A stretch of 64,000 nt of DNA from Aminobacter aganoensis (GTDB taxonomy: Bacteria > Pseudomonadota > Alphaproteobacteria > Rhizobiales > Rhizobiaceae), in NCBI RefSeq assembly GCF_014206975.1, contig NZ_JACHOU010000015.1, positions 1-64,000 on the forward strand, written 5' to 3'. The notes beneath the pieces are model-generated. The model was given only the letters and a program-made list of their open reading frames with translations, had not been told where the DNA came from and made no database searches. Both the position numbers and the translations under genes were made by a program. This document shows, in pieces, positions 17,199 through 25,567 of this stretch. Numbering within the stretch: position 1 is the first letter of the stretch; each line of letters opens with the position of its first letter.

Positions 17199-17245
17199 CG
17201 GCAGGCCGAGCGCCGATCGGCCAGTTGGCCCCGTCCGCCTCGATT

Positions 17246-18886
17246 CTATGGGCGGATGGTAATCTCGCTGGTCAGCGTCAAGCGTTGCGTCTCTGAAATC
17301 TCGACGTCGATCGACGCCGTCCATGTCCCGGCTACCGGCACCTCCAGCCCGTCGACACGCCAGGTGCCGTCGCCCGGCTTGTACGCGCCGGCACTGATCG
17401 GTGCCGCGGCTTCCGCATGATCCATGCGCAGCGTCACGCTGCGCGCGTCGAGCGGACCGAAATCGCCCGTCATGATCACCATCGAGGCACTGACCACGCC
17501 GGCTCGTCCCGGCGTGAGACTGAAATCGGCCATCGCCTCTGGCGTGTGAACATGAAACGTCGCCGGCTCGGCCGCTTCGATCGCCAGCACGCGCGGCGGC
17601 GGCGTGAAGCGGAAGCCGGCTACCACGGCAAGGATCGCCGCCATGATCAGCGTCTCGACGATGATGTTGCGCGACATCAGGCGCTGCGCCTGCGGCTGCC
17701 CGGTCATCGACGGCTTGGTGAGCTTCCAGCGGTTGGCGGCGGCTAGCAGCAGCAGCGGCACGACCAGAGCCAGCTTGACCAGCAGCAGCCTGCCGTAGGC
17801 CGTCTGCCACAGGGCCCGGACGTCCTCGACCTGGACGACGGCGAGCACCACGCCGGCGGCAATCAGCGCAGCGACCACATAAGGGATCGCGGTGGAGAAA
17901 CGGCCCAAGGCCGCGCCGGCTTCGGGCGCATGGCGGCGGCTGGCGAGACAGAGCGGCACGAGGGCGCCGGCCCAGAAGGCAATGCCCGCGCCATGGATGA
18001 AGACCATCGGCCGCGTCAGCCACTGCGGCGCGGCCGCACTGGCATGCCCGCTTGCGGCGAGTGCTGCACCCGTACCGGCGAGCGCGGCGAGCGCCAGCCC
18101 GCGTGCCAACGCGCCCTCGCTCGCCAGCGCCAGCAGCGCGAACGCCAGCGCCATGAAGGCGACCGCCGCGGTGTACGCGTAGCTGGTCGCGGCCGCCGCC
18201 TGCCAGGTCACCGGCTGGCCGAACAGCCCGAGCGGCGCGCCGAGCGCATCGAGCCCCTGCAGGCCGAACGAGATCGGGGCGGCAACGAGACCGAGAGCCG
18301 TGAAGGCGGTAACGGCAACCATGCCGTGGCGATTCCCGGGCGCGAGCCAGGCCAGGGCGAATGCCCCGCCGGCGCCGAGGAAAAGGCCGAGATAGAGCGT
18401 GAATTTCGCCGCCCACAGGGCGGCCCGCAAAGTCGGGTCGTTCAGCTCCGGCGGTTGCGGCGGCGTGGCGCTGGGGCTGCCGACCGAAAAGCGCGAGAAA
18501 CCGCCGACCGGATGGCCGTCGTCCGAAACCACCCGCCACGACAGCAGGTAGGTGCCGTTGACGGCATCATTGGCCGGCAAGGCAACAGTCAGGCTGGCAC
18601 CCGAAACATTTCCGACGAGCCGGGCTGAACTGCCATCCGGCCGCAAAAGCTCGATGACCAGCGCCGTCACAGGCTCGCTGAAGGTCAACGTCGCCTGCGG
18701 CGGCAACAGTTGCACCACCGTGCCCTCTGCCGGCACGGCACGCAGCAGCGAGGCATGGGCAGCGGCAACCAGCGTGCCGCCGAAAAAGATCATGCCGGCG
18801 AGCAGGATACGGGCCAGCAAGGTTTCAAGGCGCGCGCCGTCGCCGGCAATGCCGCCCCGGACAAGGGAAGGAAAGCGCGCGCCCAT
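17246..18886 (-). CDS. CopC-CopD fusion copper resistance/uptake protein
   Basis: A 546-residue fusion. After a membrane anchor (about 22-43) comes a periplasmic CopC-like domain starting HASLLRAVPAEG, whose His44 and the later VSDDGHP are copper ligands in CopC. A CopD membrane domain with about eight helices follows (from about residue 150), ending in a periplasmic beta domain (HVHTPEAMADFSLTPG). It probably moves copper across the inner membrane. It lies 5 bases after the PCuAC gene, in a copper operon. Confidence 0.88.
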   Translation of the reverse strand: MGARFPSLVRGGIAGDGARLETLLARILLAGMIFFGGTLVAAAHASLLRAVPAEGTVVQLLPPQATLTFSEPVTALVIELLRPDGSSARLVGNVSGASLTVALPANDAVNGTYLLSWRVVSDDGHPVGGFSRFSVGSPSATPPQPPELNDPTLRAALWAAKFTLYLGLFLGAGGAFALAWLAPGNRHGMVAVTAFTALGLVAAPISFGLQGLDALGAPLGLFGQPVTWQAAAATSYAYTAAVAFMALAFALLALASEGALARGLALAALAGTGAALAASGHASAAAPQWLTRPMVFIHGAGIAFWAGALVPLCLASRRHAPEAGAALGRFSTAIPYVVAALIAAGVVLAVVQVEDVRALWQTAYGRLLLVKLALVVPLLLLAAANRWKLTKPSMTGQPQAQRLMSRNIIVETLIMAAILAVVAGFRFTPPPRVLAIEAAEPATFHVHTPEAMADFSLTPGRAGVVSASMVIMTGDFGPLDARSVTLRMDHAEAAAPISAGAYKPGDGTWRVDGLEVPVAGTWTASIDVEISETQRLTLTSEITIRP

Positions 18887-18891
18887 GGCGT

Positions 18892-19422
18892 TCAGTGACC
18901 GGAGTGGTCTTGGCTCTGGCCGCCCATCTTGTCGGCCTGGAACTCGACCGTCACCGTGCCGGCCTTTTCGAAGGTCAGCGTGCCGGAGAATTTGTCACCC
19001 TCCTTCACCGGCGCCTTCAGGCCCATGAACATGATGTGATAGGCGCCCGGCTTGAGCGCGACTTCGCCGCCGGCCGGGATCTCCACGCCGCCGGTCACCT
19101 GGCGCATGGTCATCACGCCCTTGGCGTCGACTGCCATTTCGTGGATTTCGGCCTTCTCGGAAACATCCGACTGGATTGAGACGAGCCGGTCGGCTTCAGC
19201 ACCGTTGTTCTTGACGGTGAGATAACCCGCGGCAACCTTGGCACCGGCCGGCGTGGCGCGCGACCAGGGGTGGCCGATCTCGATATCGCCGGCCTTGAAG
19301 CCGTGGGCGAGCAGCCCATGGGTCGAGGCAAACAGCAGCATCGCTGCAAAGGCGACGATGCCGAGGCGTTCCTCGAAGCTGCGGAACAACGGGCGCACGA
19401 GGGCGCGAGCGGAATTGGTCAT
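18892..19422 (-). CDS. Periplasmic copper chaperone PCu(A)C
   Basis: A 176-residue exported protein of the PCu(A)C family, which carries Cu(I) to the Cu-A centre of cytochrome c oxidase. Copper ligands are visible in IHEM (His94, Met96), MTM (Met104/Met106) and YHIMFMGL (His129, Met131). The C-terminal Met/His tail (DKMGGQSQDHSGH) may add a second copper site, as in some homologues. It precedes the CopC-CopD gene by 5 bases and follows a DUF2946 gene. Confidence 0.92.
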   Translation of the reverse strand: MTNSARALVRPLFRSFEERLGIVAFAAMLLFASTHGLLAHGFKAGDIEIGHPWSRATPAGAKVAAGYLTVKNNGAEADRLVSIQSDVSEKAEIHEMAVDAKGVMTMRQVTGGVEIPAGGEVALKPGAYHIMFMGLKAPVKEGDKFSGTLTFEKAGTVTVEFQADKMGGQSQDHSGH

Positions 19423-19513
19423 GGGAACTCCGATATGGAATGGCTGCGCCAGCTGTCGTGGCGCGTGATGGGTCTGAGGTGAAATTCATCGAGCCGCGGT
19501 CGTCGCGGCAATC

Positions 19514-19894
19514 TCAGGCGGCCGGCGGCGGCGCGCGCGGACTGCCGGGATCGTGCTTGGCGGCAGTCGGCGGATCGAGCCGCGCCGGAACGAGGCCGCT
19601 GGCCAAGTGGAACGGCAGCGTGACCGGCAGGGCCACGCCTTCGGACGGCATGGCCGATCCGACCGAGAACATGTTGCAGCCGAGTGTGCAGCATTCCGGC
19701 AGGCTCGGATGGTCGCTCTTGGCGGGTGCGGTGTGGTCGGTAGCCGAGGTGATGCAGAGCGGGTTGCCGAAGATGTCGAGCGGCGGCGTGCCTTGCCCGA
19801 TCGCCAGCGCCGCGGTTGCCGTCTGCATGACGAGCATCAGCGCCGCGGCAAGCGCGACCCCGAATCCCCATCCCTGGCGGCGAAACACGACCAA
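19514..19894 (-). CDS. DUF2946-like small copper-associated protein
   Basis: A 126-residue protein with an N-terminal signal/membrane helix (about 12-33), then a Cys/His stretch: LCITSATDHT...LPECCTLGCNMFSVG. This arrangement of cysteines and a histidine is the DUF2946 pattern, usually found beside copper genes, as here. A metal-binding role is likely but unproven. It starts the copper module on the minus strand, 91 bases before the PCuAC gene. Confidence 0.65.
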   Translation of the reverse strand: MVVFRRQGWGFGVALAAALMLVMQTATAALAIGQGTPPLDIFGNPLCITSATDHTAPAKSDHPSLPECCTLGCNMFSVGSAMPSEGVALPVTLPFHLASGLVPARLDPPTAAKHDPGSPRAPPPAA

Positions 19895-19989
19895 GCGGCC
19901 CGATCCTCAGCTTCGATGCCGAATTGATAGCATCATCGGCAGGCCCGGAGAATTGCCGAAAACTGCGACATATTCTTTGACCTGGCGCA

Positions 19990-21036
19990 CTATCGCAGCA
20001 GGAAGCCGCGGCCCAGTTCGTCGCCCGCCTCGATCGAGAAGCTCGAGCGTCCCGAATAGAAGGCGCGGCCGCCGACCTCGACGCGAACGGCGTCGAACCG
20101 CCCGGCCTTGTCGGCCCGCACCGCCTTGCCGGAAAAGATGGCGCCGGTGACGCTCTCGAAGCGGCGCGGGTCGCCGACGGCGAGTTCGCCCCGTGCCATG
20201 GCGACCGCGACACGCGCCGACACGCCGGAACCCGTCGGGCTGCGGTCGACCTCGCGCTCGGCGAAGACGCAGAGATTGCGCGTCGGATCCAACGCCCCAT
20301 TGCCGCCATCGGTCAGGATGGTGCCATAGAGAAAGGCGAGATCAGGATCGTCGGGATGCTCGAGCGGCAGGCCTTTCGCCACCGCCTTGGTGATGCGGTC
20401 GGCGGCATCGACAAGCCGGTCGAGCGGCGTCGTCTTGAGATCGAGCCCCAGCGAAGCGGCCTCGACCAGCGCATAGAAGGCGCCGCCATAGCCGAGATCG
20501 AACGTCACCCTGCCCAGTCCCGGCACCTCGATGGCCTGGTCGAGCGCGAAGGCAAAGGATGGCACGCTCTCGAAGGACGCGGCACCCGTGGCAAAACCAT
20601 CCGCTGTCCTTTCGACCTCGACCCGGACCGTCACCAGCCCGCACGGGCATTGCAGCCTTACCTCGGTCACCGGCACCTGCGGCGCGACGATGCCATGGTC
20701 GACCGCATAGCGGCCGAGCGCGATGGTGGCGTGGCCGCACATCGTCGAATAGCCCTCATTGTGCACGAACAGCACCGCCATGTCGGCATTGGGCAGGTCC
20801 GGCTCGACCGGGATCACGCCATACATGTCGTAATGCCCGCGCGGCTCGAACACGATCAGCCTGCGCAGGTGGTCGAGCTTTTCGCGGGCATGGCGGCGCT
20901 TGTCCAGGATCGTCGCGCCGGGGATCGGCGGGTAGCCCGCGGTGACGATGCGCACCGGCTCGCCGCCGGTATGCATCTCGACCGTCTCGATAGTGCCGTC
21001 GAAGCGGCCGCTGCCGCTTGTGCTGAGTTCGACCAT
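19990..21036 (-). CDS. Trans-3-hydroxy-L-proline dehydratase (proline racemase superfamily)
   Basis: A 348-residue enzyme of the proline racemase fold, predicted to dehydrate trans-3-hydroxy-L-proline to a pyrroline carboxylate. The first catalytic residue is Cys100 (STMCGHATIALG). The second position, Cys in racemases and 4-hydroxyproline epimerases (SPCGTG), is Thr268 in DRSPTGSG, which is the diagnostic change in dehydratases. Start 21036 follows a GGAG; a longer frame to 21084 is less likely. The downstream enzyme that reduces the product was not seen. Confidence 0.87.
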   Translation of the reverse strand: MVELSTSGSGRFDGTIETVEMHTGGEPVRIVTAGYPPIPGATILDKRRHAREKLDHLRRLIVFEPRGHYDMYGVIPVEPDLPNADMAVLFVHNEGYSTMCGHATIALGRYAVDHGIVAPQVPVTEVRLQCPCGLVTVRVEVERTADGFATGAASFESVPSFAFALDQAIEVPGLGRVTFDLGYGGAFYALVEAASLGLDLKTTPLDRLVDAADRITKAVAKGLPLEHPDDPDLAFLYGTILTDGGNGALDPTRNLCVFAEREVDRSPTGSGVSARVAVAMARGELAVGDPRRFESVTGAIFSGKAVRADKAGRFDAVRVEVGGRAFYSGRSSFSIEAGDELGRGFLLR

Positions 21037-21170
21037 GTCCGCTCCGCTTTGCTTGCGCCACGATCTGAGCCGCTTCGCCGCCACGCCGTCAAGCTTGATG
21101 ACCGGCGCAAAGAAAAAGCGCCGCCTGCTTTCGCGGGCGGCGCTCCGGTTTCTGACAGGCCTAGTGGCTC

Positions 21171-22685
21171 TCAGTCGATGTCGAACGACACGCCCTGTGC
21201 CAGCGGCAGCGCCTTGGAGTAGTTCACCGTGTTGGTGGCGCGGCGCATATAGGCGCGCCAGGCGTCAGAGCCGCTCTCGCGACCGCCGCCGGTCTCCTTC
21301 TCGCCGCCGAACGCGCCGCCGATCTCGGCGCCCGAAGTGCCGATATTGACATTGGCGATGCCGCAGTCCGACCCCTCGACAGACAGGAAGCGCTCGGCCT
21401 CCTGCAGGTCGAGCGTGAAGATCGACGACGATAGGCCGGCGCCGACTGCGTTGTGGGCGTCGAGCACGGCGTCGAAGTCGGAATACTTCATGACGTAGAG
21501 GATCGGCGCGAAGGTCTCTTCCAGCACCGGGCCGACCTGGCCCGGCATCTCCACCAGCGCCGGCTTGACGTAGTAGGCGCCGTCATGGCCCTGGTCGACG
21601 CGAACGCCGCCGGTGACCTTGCCGCCATGTCCGGCGGCTTCCTTCAGCGCCTTCTGCATGCCGTCGAAGGCACCCTTGTCGATCAGCGGACCGACGAGCG
21701 CCGAGGTCTCGAGCGGGCTACCCACCGAAACACTCTCATAGGCCTTCTTCAGGCGCGGCACGAGCGCGTCATAGACGCTGTCATGCACGAAAAGGCGGCG
21801 CATGGTGGTGCAGCGCTGGCCGGCGGTGCCCATGGCACCGAAGGCAATCGCCCGCAGCGCCATGTCGAGATTGGCGGTCGGGCAGACGATGCCGGCATTG
21901 TTGCCGCCGAGTTCGAGGATGGCGCGGGCAAAACGCTTGGCCAGGCGCGGGCCGACGTCGCGGCCCATGCGGGTCGAACCGGTCGCCGAAACCAGCGGCA
22001 CCTTGGGGTGGTCGACGAGCACTTCGCCGACGGCGCGGTCGCCGATCAGCACCTGCGACAGGCCCTCGGGCGCGTCAGCGCCGAAGCGGGCCGCGGCGCG
22101 CTTGAAGATCGCTTCGCAGGCGAGCGCGGTCAGCGGCGTCTTTTCCGAAGGCTTCCACACCACCGAGTTGCCGCAGACGAAGGCAAGCGCCGCATTCCAC
22201 GACCACACCGCAACCGGGAAGTTGAAAGCGGAAATGACGCCGACGACGCCGAGCGGGTGCCAGGTCTCCATCATGCGATGGCCGGCGCGTTCGGTGGCGA
22301 TGGTCAGGCCATAGAGCTGGCGCGACAGGCCGACGGCGAAGTCGCAGATGTCGATCATTTCCTGGACTTCGCCCAGGCCTTCCGACGGGATCTTGCCGAC
22401 TTCGATCGACACCAGCCGGCCGAGGTCGGTCTTGGCGGCGCGCAGTTCCTCGCCGAGCAGGCGCACGAGTTCGCCGCGCTTCGGCGCCGGCACGTTGCGC
22501 CAGGTCTTGAAGGCCGCGTCGGCGCGTTCGATGGCCTTGCCGGCTTCGGCAGGCGAGATCGACGTCAGCGCGCCGATCTGTTCGCCGGTCACCGGGCTGC
22601 GCACGATCAGGTCGCCGCCGCTGAAATCGGCCTTGGCAACGCCCAGGCGCTCGAGAAGGGCAGCGGTTTCGCTGGTCACGTTCAT
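21171..22685 (-). CDS. ALDH7-family L-piperidine-6-carboxylate / aminoadipate-semialdehyde dehydrogenase
   Basis: A 504-residue NAD-dependent aldehyde dehydrogenase. Catalytic Cys292 lies in GQRCTTMRRL, and the general base Glu258 in LELGG. TAGQRCTTMRRLFVHDS and the end GGGRESGSDAWRAYMRRATNTVNYS are marks of the ALDH7 (antiquitin) family, which oxidises aminoadipate semialdehyde in lysine breakdown. Start 22685 follows AAAGG. It may share an operon with the hydroxyproline dehydratase, 134 bases on. Confidence 0.88.
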   Translation of the reverse strand: MNVTSETAALLERLGVAKADFSGGDLIVRSPVTGEQIGALTSISPAEAGKAIERADAAFKTWRNVPAPKRGELVRLLGEELRAAKTDLGRLVSIEVGKIPSEGLGEVQEMIDICDFAVGLSRQLYGLTIATERAGHRMMETWHPLGVVGVISAFNFPVAVWSWNAALAFVCGNSVVWKPSEKTPLTALACEAIFKRAAARFGADAPEGLSQVLIGDRAVGEVLVDHPKVPLVSATGSTRMGRDVGPRLAKRFARAILELGGNNAGIVCPTANLDMALRAIAFGAMGTAGQRCTTMRRLFVHDSVYDALVPRLKKAYESVSVGSPLETSALVGPLIDKGAFDGMQKALKEAAGHGGKVTGGVRVDQGHDGAYYVKPALVEMPGQVGPVLEETFAPILYVMKYSDFDAVLDAHNAVGAGLSSSIFTLDLQEAERFLSVEGSDCGIANVNIGTSGAEIGGAFGGEKETGGGRESGSDAWRAYMRRATNTVNYSKALPLAQGVSFDID

Positions 22686-22963
22686 GCTGATTACCTTTCC
22701 TCGTTCCTCACCACCCGCGGCCATCTGCGTGTCTGTTTTTGCTTGTCGCCGGCCGGGGCTTCATCGTTTCGTATCTCCGCAGGCTTGGCCGGGAGACGCT
22801 TGGCACTGCCTATAGCCCGATCGGGCACCGGAACGCCACACCAGTCGCAGCGCCAGAGGCTCTGGACGGCGAATTGGCACGGTGTGGTCCACAAACCGCT
22901 GGAAAGTGCAGGTCGCGGCCCAAGTGGCGCGCCACGGAAATTGTCGATGGGGGGGGGAGGCTG

Positions 22964-23003
22964 AAAAAACAACACCCGCCGGGGGAGGAGGTCCGGCGGG
23001 TGT
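22964..23003 (-). terminator. Terminator hairpin of the alpha-r14 type sRNA
   Basis: ACACCCGCCGG (22972-22982) pairs perfectly with CCGGCGGGTGT (22993-23003); on the minus strand the stem is followed by UUG and six U (22964-22969). The loop carries the third anti-Shine-Dalgarno motif. Confidence 0.9.
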
Positions 23004-23089
23004 CGTATTGGTGGCCAGCGTCTGGGAGGAGGTAGGCGCTGACCTATTCGTCGGAAACCTGGGAGGAGGTAGGCCCGACAAATTCGATG
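22964..23089 (-). ncRNA. Alpha-r14 type sRNA with three anti-Shine-Dalgarno loops
   Basis: About 126 nt on the minus strand in a 582-base gene-free gap. Three hairpins each show the identical loop ACCTCCTCCC, read from GGGAGGAGGT on the plus strand at 22983-22992, 23024-23033 and 23061-23070. The last hairpin has an 11-base perfect stem and a U-run, so it is also the terminator. Three CCUCCUCCC loops are the hallmark of the alpha-r14 sRNA family (Sinorhizobium NfeR1 and relatives), which pair with ribosome-binding sites of target mRNAs. The remaining 160 bases before pcm and 278 bases before the ALDH gene hold nothing recognisable. Confidence 0.87.
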
Positions 23090-23095
23090 ACCCAT

Positions 23096-23124
23096 ATCTA
23101 GCTCCGCTGTGCCTGGTTTTAAAG
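23096..23124 (-). promoter_or_regulatory. Candidate promoter of the alpha-r14 type sRNA
   Basis: On the minus strand CTTTAA (23119-23124) and CTAGAT (23096-23101) are separated by exactly 17 bases, close to the rhizobial consensus CTTGAC-N17-CTATAT. Transcription from here would begin near 23089, giving an RNA of about 126 nt, the usual size for this family. Confidence 0.6.
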
Positions 23125-23267
23125 TGTTGATATTGCATAGGAGCTTTGCGTTTTGTGCAATGCAACATGACCCGTCGCGCCGCAACATCAAGCGGACGTT
23201 GCGGCAACTCCGCACGACCGGGAACTTCGCGCCCACATGCCGGTTAATTGGCAACGGCAGGCAGGCC

Positions 23268-23906
23268 ATGATCGACTACCGCGCAGCGCGCCTCAGAATG
23301 GTCGAATACCAGATCGCCCGGCGCGGCATACGCGATCTGGCGGTGCTCGAGGCGCTGTCGGCCGTACCGCGCGAAGAATTCGTGCCCGAGGCGCTGCGCG
23401 ACTACGCCTACGACGACACGGCGCTGCCCATCGCCCACGGCCAGACCATCTCCCAGCCCTACATCGTCGCGCTGATGGCAGAGGCGGCGGGACTGACGGG
23501 AGCAAGCAAGGTTCTGGAGATCGGCGCCGGCTCGGGTTACGCGGCGGCGGTAATGGCCGAAATCGCCGGGCACGTCGTCACCATCGAGCGCTTGGCCACG
23601 TTGGCCGCGCAAGCGACGGCGCGGCTGCAGCGCCTCGGCTATGCGAATGTCGAAGTCATCTCGGGCGACGGCACGGCAGGGTGCGCCGGGCAAGCGCCGT
23701 TCGATGCCATTCTGTCGGCGGCCGGCACCCGCAAGGTGCCGCCGGCCTGGAAAGAGCAGCTGGCAGTCGGCGGCCGGCTGGTCCTGCCGCTCGGGCCGCT
23801 CGGTGACCAGACGCTGATGAAGATCGTGCGCACCAGCGACAGCGACTACACCCAGCGCCCATTGGTCGACGTGCGTTTCGTGCCGCTGATCGAGGGGCCG
23901 GGCTGA
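23268..23906 (+). CDS. pcm: Protein-L-isoaspartate O-methyltransferase
   Basis: A 212-residue SAM-dependent methyltransferase that repairs isoaspartyl residues in aged proteins. GQTISQPYIVALM and the SAM-binding VLEIGAGSGYAAAVMA, then VISGDGT, are the family motifs in order. Start 23268 gives MIDYRAARLRMVEYQIARRG, the normal N-terminus; the frame stays open further upstream but is not conserved-looking. It stands alone, divergent from the small RNA. Confidence 0.93.
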   Translation: MIDYRAARLRMVEYQIARRGIRDLAVLEALSAVPREEFVPEALRDYAYDDTALPIAHGQTISQPYIVALMAEAAGLTGASKVLEIGAGSGYAAAVMAEIAGHVVTIERLATLAAQATARLQRLGYANVEVISGDGTAGCAGQAPFDAILSAAGTRKVPPAWKEQLAVGGRLVLPLGPLGDQTLMKIVRTSDSDYTQRPLVDVRFVPLIEGPG

Positions 23907-23908
23907 CC

Positions 23909-24484
23909 CTAGCCCTTGCCGCCCTTCGCCACGAAGCGGCGCTCCGGCATCGAATTGGCATCGGGCGGAAGCGTGGCACCGCCATTCATCGCCAATTGCA
24001 TGAATACGGTGTCGAGCCAGCGGCCATGCTTGTAGCCCGAGCCCTCCATCCGGCCGGTATGGTGGAAGCCGACCCTTTCATGTAGCCTGACGGAGGCGCT
24101 GTCGGCATGGCCGTCGCCGATCACGGCGATGATCTGGCGGAAGCCGAGCACCGTGCACTCGTCGATCAGCGCCTGCATCAAAGCCTTGCCGAGACCCGCG
24201 CCCTTGGCCTCGGGCGCGACATAGATCGAATCCTCGACGATGAACCGATAGGCCGGCCGCGCCCGGAACGGGCCGGCATAGGCGTAGCCCAGGACGACGC
24301 CGTCGCGTTCGGCGACGAGATAGGGGTAGCCACCCTCCATCAGCGCATCGTAGCGCACGCCCATTTCCGCGCGCGTCGGCACCTCCAGCTCGTAGCTTGC
24401 GGTGCCGTTGAGCACTGCGTCGGCATAGATCCCGGTGATCCGGTCGAGGTCTTCAGGCAGCGTGTGTCGTATCGAAATGCTCAT
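23909..24484 (-). CDS. GNAT acetyltransferase, phosphinothricin/methionine-sulfone type
   Basis: A 191-residue GNAT enzyme. NGTASYELEVPTRAEM near residue 26, YAYAGPFRARPAYRFIVEDSIYV, GAGLGKALMQALI (acetyl-CoA loop) and VGFHHTGRMEGSGYKHGRWLDTVFMQ follow the phosphinothricin/L-methionine sulfone N-acetyltransferase subfamily closely. Such enzymes detoxify glutamine synthetase inhibitors or amino acid analogues. It converges with pcm, their ends 2 bases apart. Confidence 0.85.
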   Translation of the reverse strand: MSISIRHTLPEDLDRITGIYADAVLNGTASYELEVPTRAEMGVRYDALMEGGYPYLVAERDGVVLGYAYAGPFRARPAYRFIVEDSIYVAPEAKGAGLGKALMQALIDECTVLGFRQIIAVIGDGHADSASVRLHERVGFHHTGRMEGSGYKHGRWLDTVFMQLAMNGGATLPPDANSMPERRFVAKGGKG

Positions 24485-24535
24485 AATTTAGGCAATCCAT
24501 TCTGCTGCCTCCATTAGAGCAAAGCTTGGCCCAAA

Positions 24536-24563
24536 TGAAAAGGGCGGCCGTTGGGCCGCCCTT
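24536..24563 (-). terminator. Rho-independent terminator after the Bax inhibitor-1 gene
   Basis: On the minus strand AAGGGCGGCC (24554-24563) pairs with GGCCGCCCTT (24540-24549) around a four-base loop and is followed by TTTTC. It lies about 30 bases past the Bax inhibitor-1 family stop. Confidence 0.8.
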
Positions 24564-24593
24564 CGAAAGTCTGATGGTCCAGGTCTCGGTGCG

Positions 24594-25373
24594 TTATTCG
24601 CGGTTGCCCAGGAACGACAGCAGGAACGAGAACAGGTTGATGAAGTCGAGATAGAGCGTGAGCGCGCCCATGATCGCCTTGCGGCCGGAGACGAGCACGT
24701 CGTCGCCGTCGAAATACATTTCCTTGATCTTCTGCGTGTCGTAGGCGGTCAGGCCCGAGAACACCAGCACGCCGATCGCCGAGATGGCGAACTGCAGGGC
24801 CGACGACTGCAGGAAGATGTTGACCACCATCGCGATCAGGATGCCGAACACGCCCATGATCAGGAACGAGCCCATGGCGGTCAGGTCACGCTTGGTCGTG
24901 TAGCCGAACAGCGACAGCGCGCCGAAGGCGGCAGCGGTCACGAAGAAGGTCTGCACGATGCTGGCGCTGGTGTAGACCAGGAAGATCGACGACAGCGACA
25001 GGCCCATCAGGCCGGCGAAGACCCAGAACGCGGTCTGCGCGCCCGAGGTGCTCATCGACTGGATGCGGGCGCTCAGGAAGAACACCATGCCGAGCGGAGC
25101 CAGCATGACGACCCACTTCAGCGGCGAACCATAGAGCGCGACGCCGAGGCTGGTCAGCATCTTGCCGTTGCCCATCGTGGCGACGGCAGTGGCGGGGTCA
25201 TTGGTGGTCGCCAGCATCATCGTGCCGAACGCGGCTAGGCCGGTGATTGCGAGGCCGAGCGCCATCAGGTTGTAAACCTTCAGCATATAGGCGCGCAGGC
25301 CCTCGTCGATCGACGCGTCGACGCGGCTGCCTGCCGTCGCCGTGCGCGTCTGGTAATTTCTGAAGTCGGACAT
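24594..25373 (-). CDS. Bax inhibitor-1 (YccA/TMBIM) family membrane protein
   Basis: A 259-residue inner-membrane protein with seven hydrophobic segments and the family end AIMGALTLYLDFINLFSFLLSFLG, where the acidic residue sits in the last helix. VFSGLTAYDTQKIKEMYF is the usual loop between helices. YccA modulates FtsH; other members are pH-gated calcium leak channels. Start 25373 (MSDFRNYQTRT) is supported by an upstream purine stretch; the frame remains open far upstream through another gene by chance. Confidence 0.9.
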   Translation of the reverse strand: MSDFRNYQTRTATAGSRVDASIDEGLRAYMLKVYNLMALGLAITGLAAFGTMMLATTNDPATAVATMGNGKMLTSLGVALYGSPLKWVVMLAPLGMVFFLSARIQSMSTSGAQTAFWVFAGLMGLSLSSIFLVYTSASIVQTFFVTAAAFGALSLFGYTTKRDLTAMGSFLIMGVFGILIAMVVNIFLQSSALQFAISAIGVLVFSGLTAYDTQKIKEMYFDGDDVLVSGRKAIMGALTLYLDFINLFSFLLSFLGNRE

Positions 25374-25567
25374 GGTTTCCTCTGTTGCTTCTGCCCCGTC
25401 GGGTGTCAGGCCGAAACCCAGGCGCCGCTGGCGGGGCTCCAGCATGCCTCCGCCGAAATATGATGATTCTTTCAGGCCAGAACAAGGCCCGTTACGGCCT
25501 GAAACCCGCTGTGAGGGCACATTTCTCATACAAATGTCGTTGAAGTCCAGCCCTCGGCGGCATTTCC

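Noticed and set aside
22940-23075. Repeated GGGAGGAGGT motifs considered as a CRISPR-like array or ribosome-binding sites of small genes
   Set aside because: Spacing and flanks do not fit CRISPR repeats, and no ORF follows the motifs; on the other strand they are loops of a terminated sRNA.
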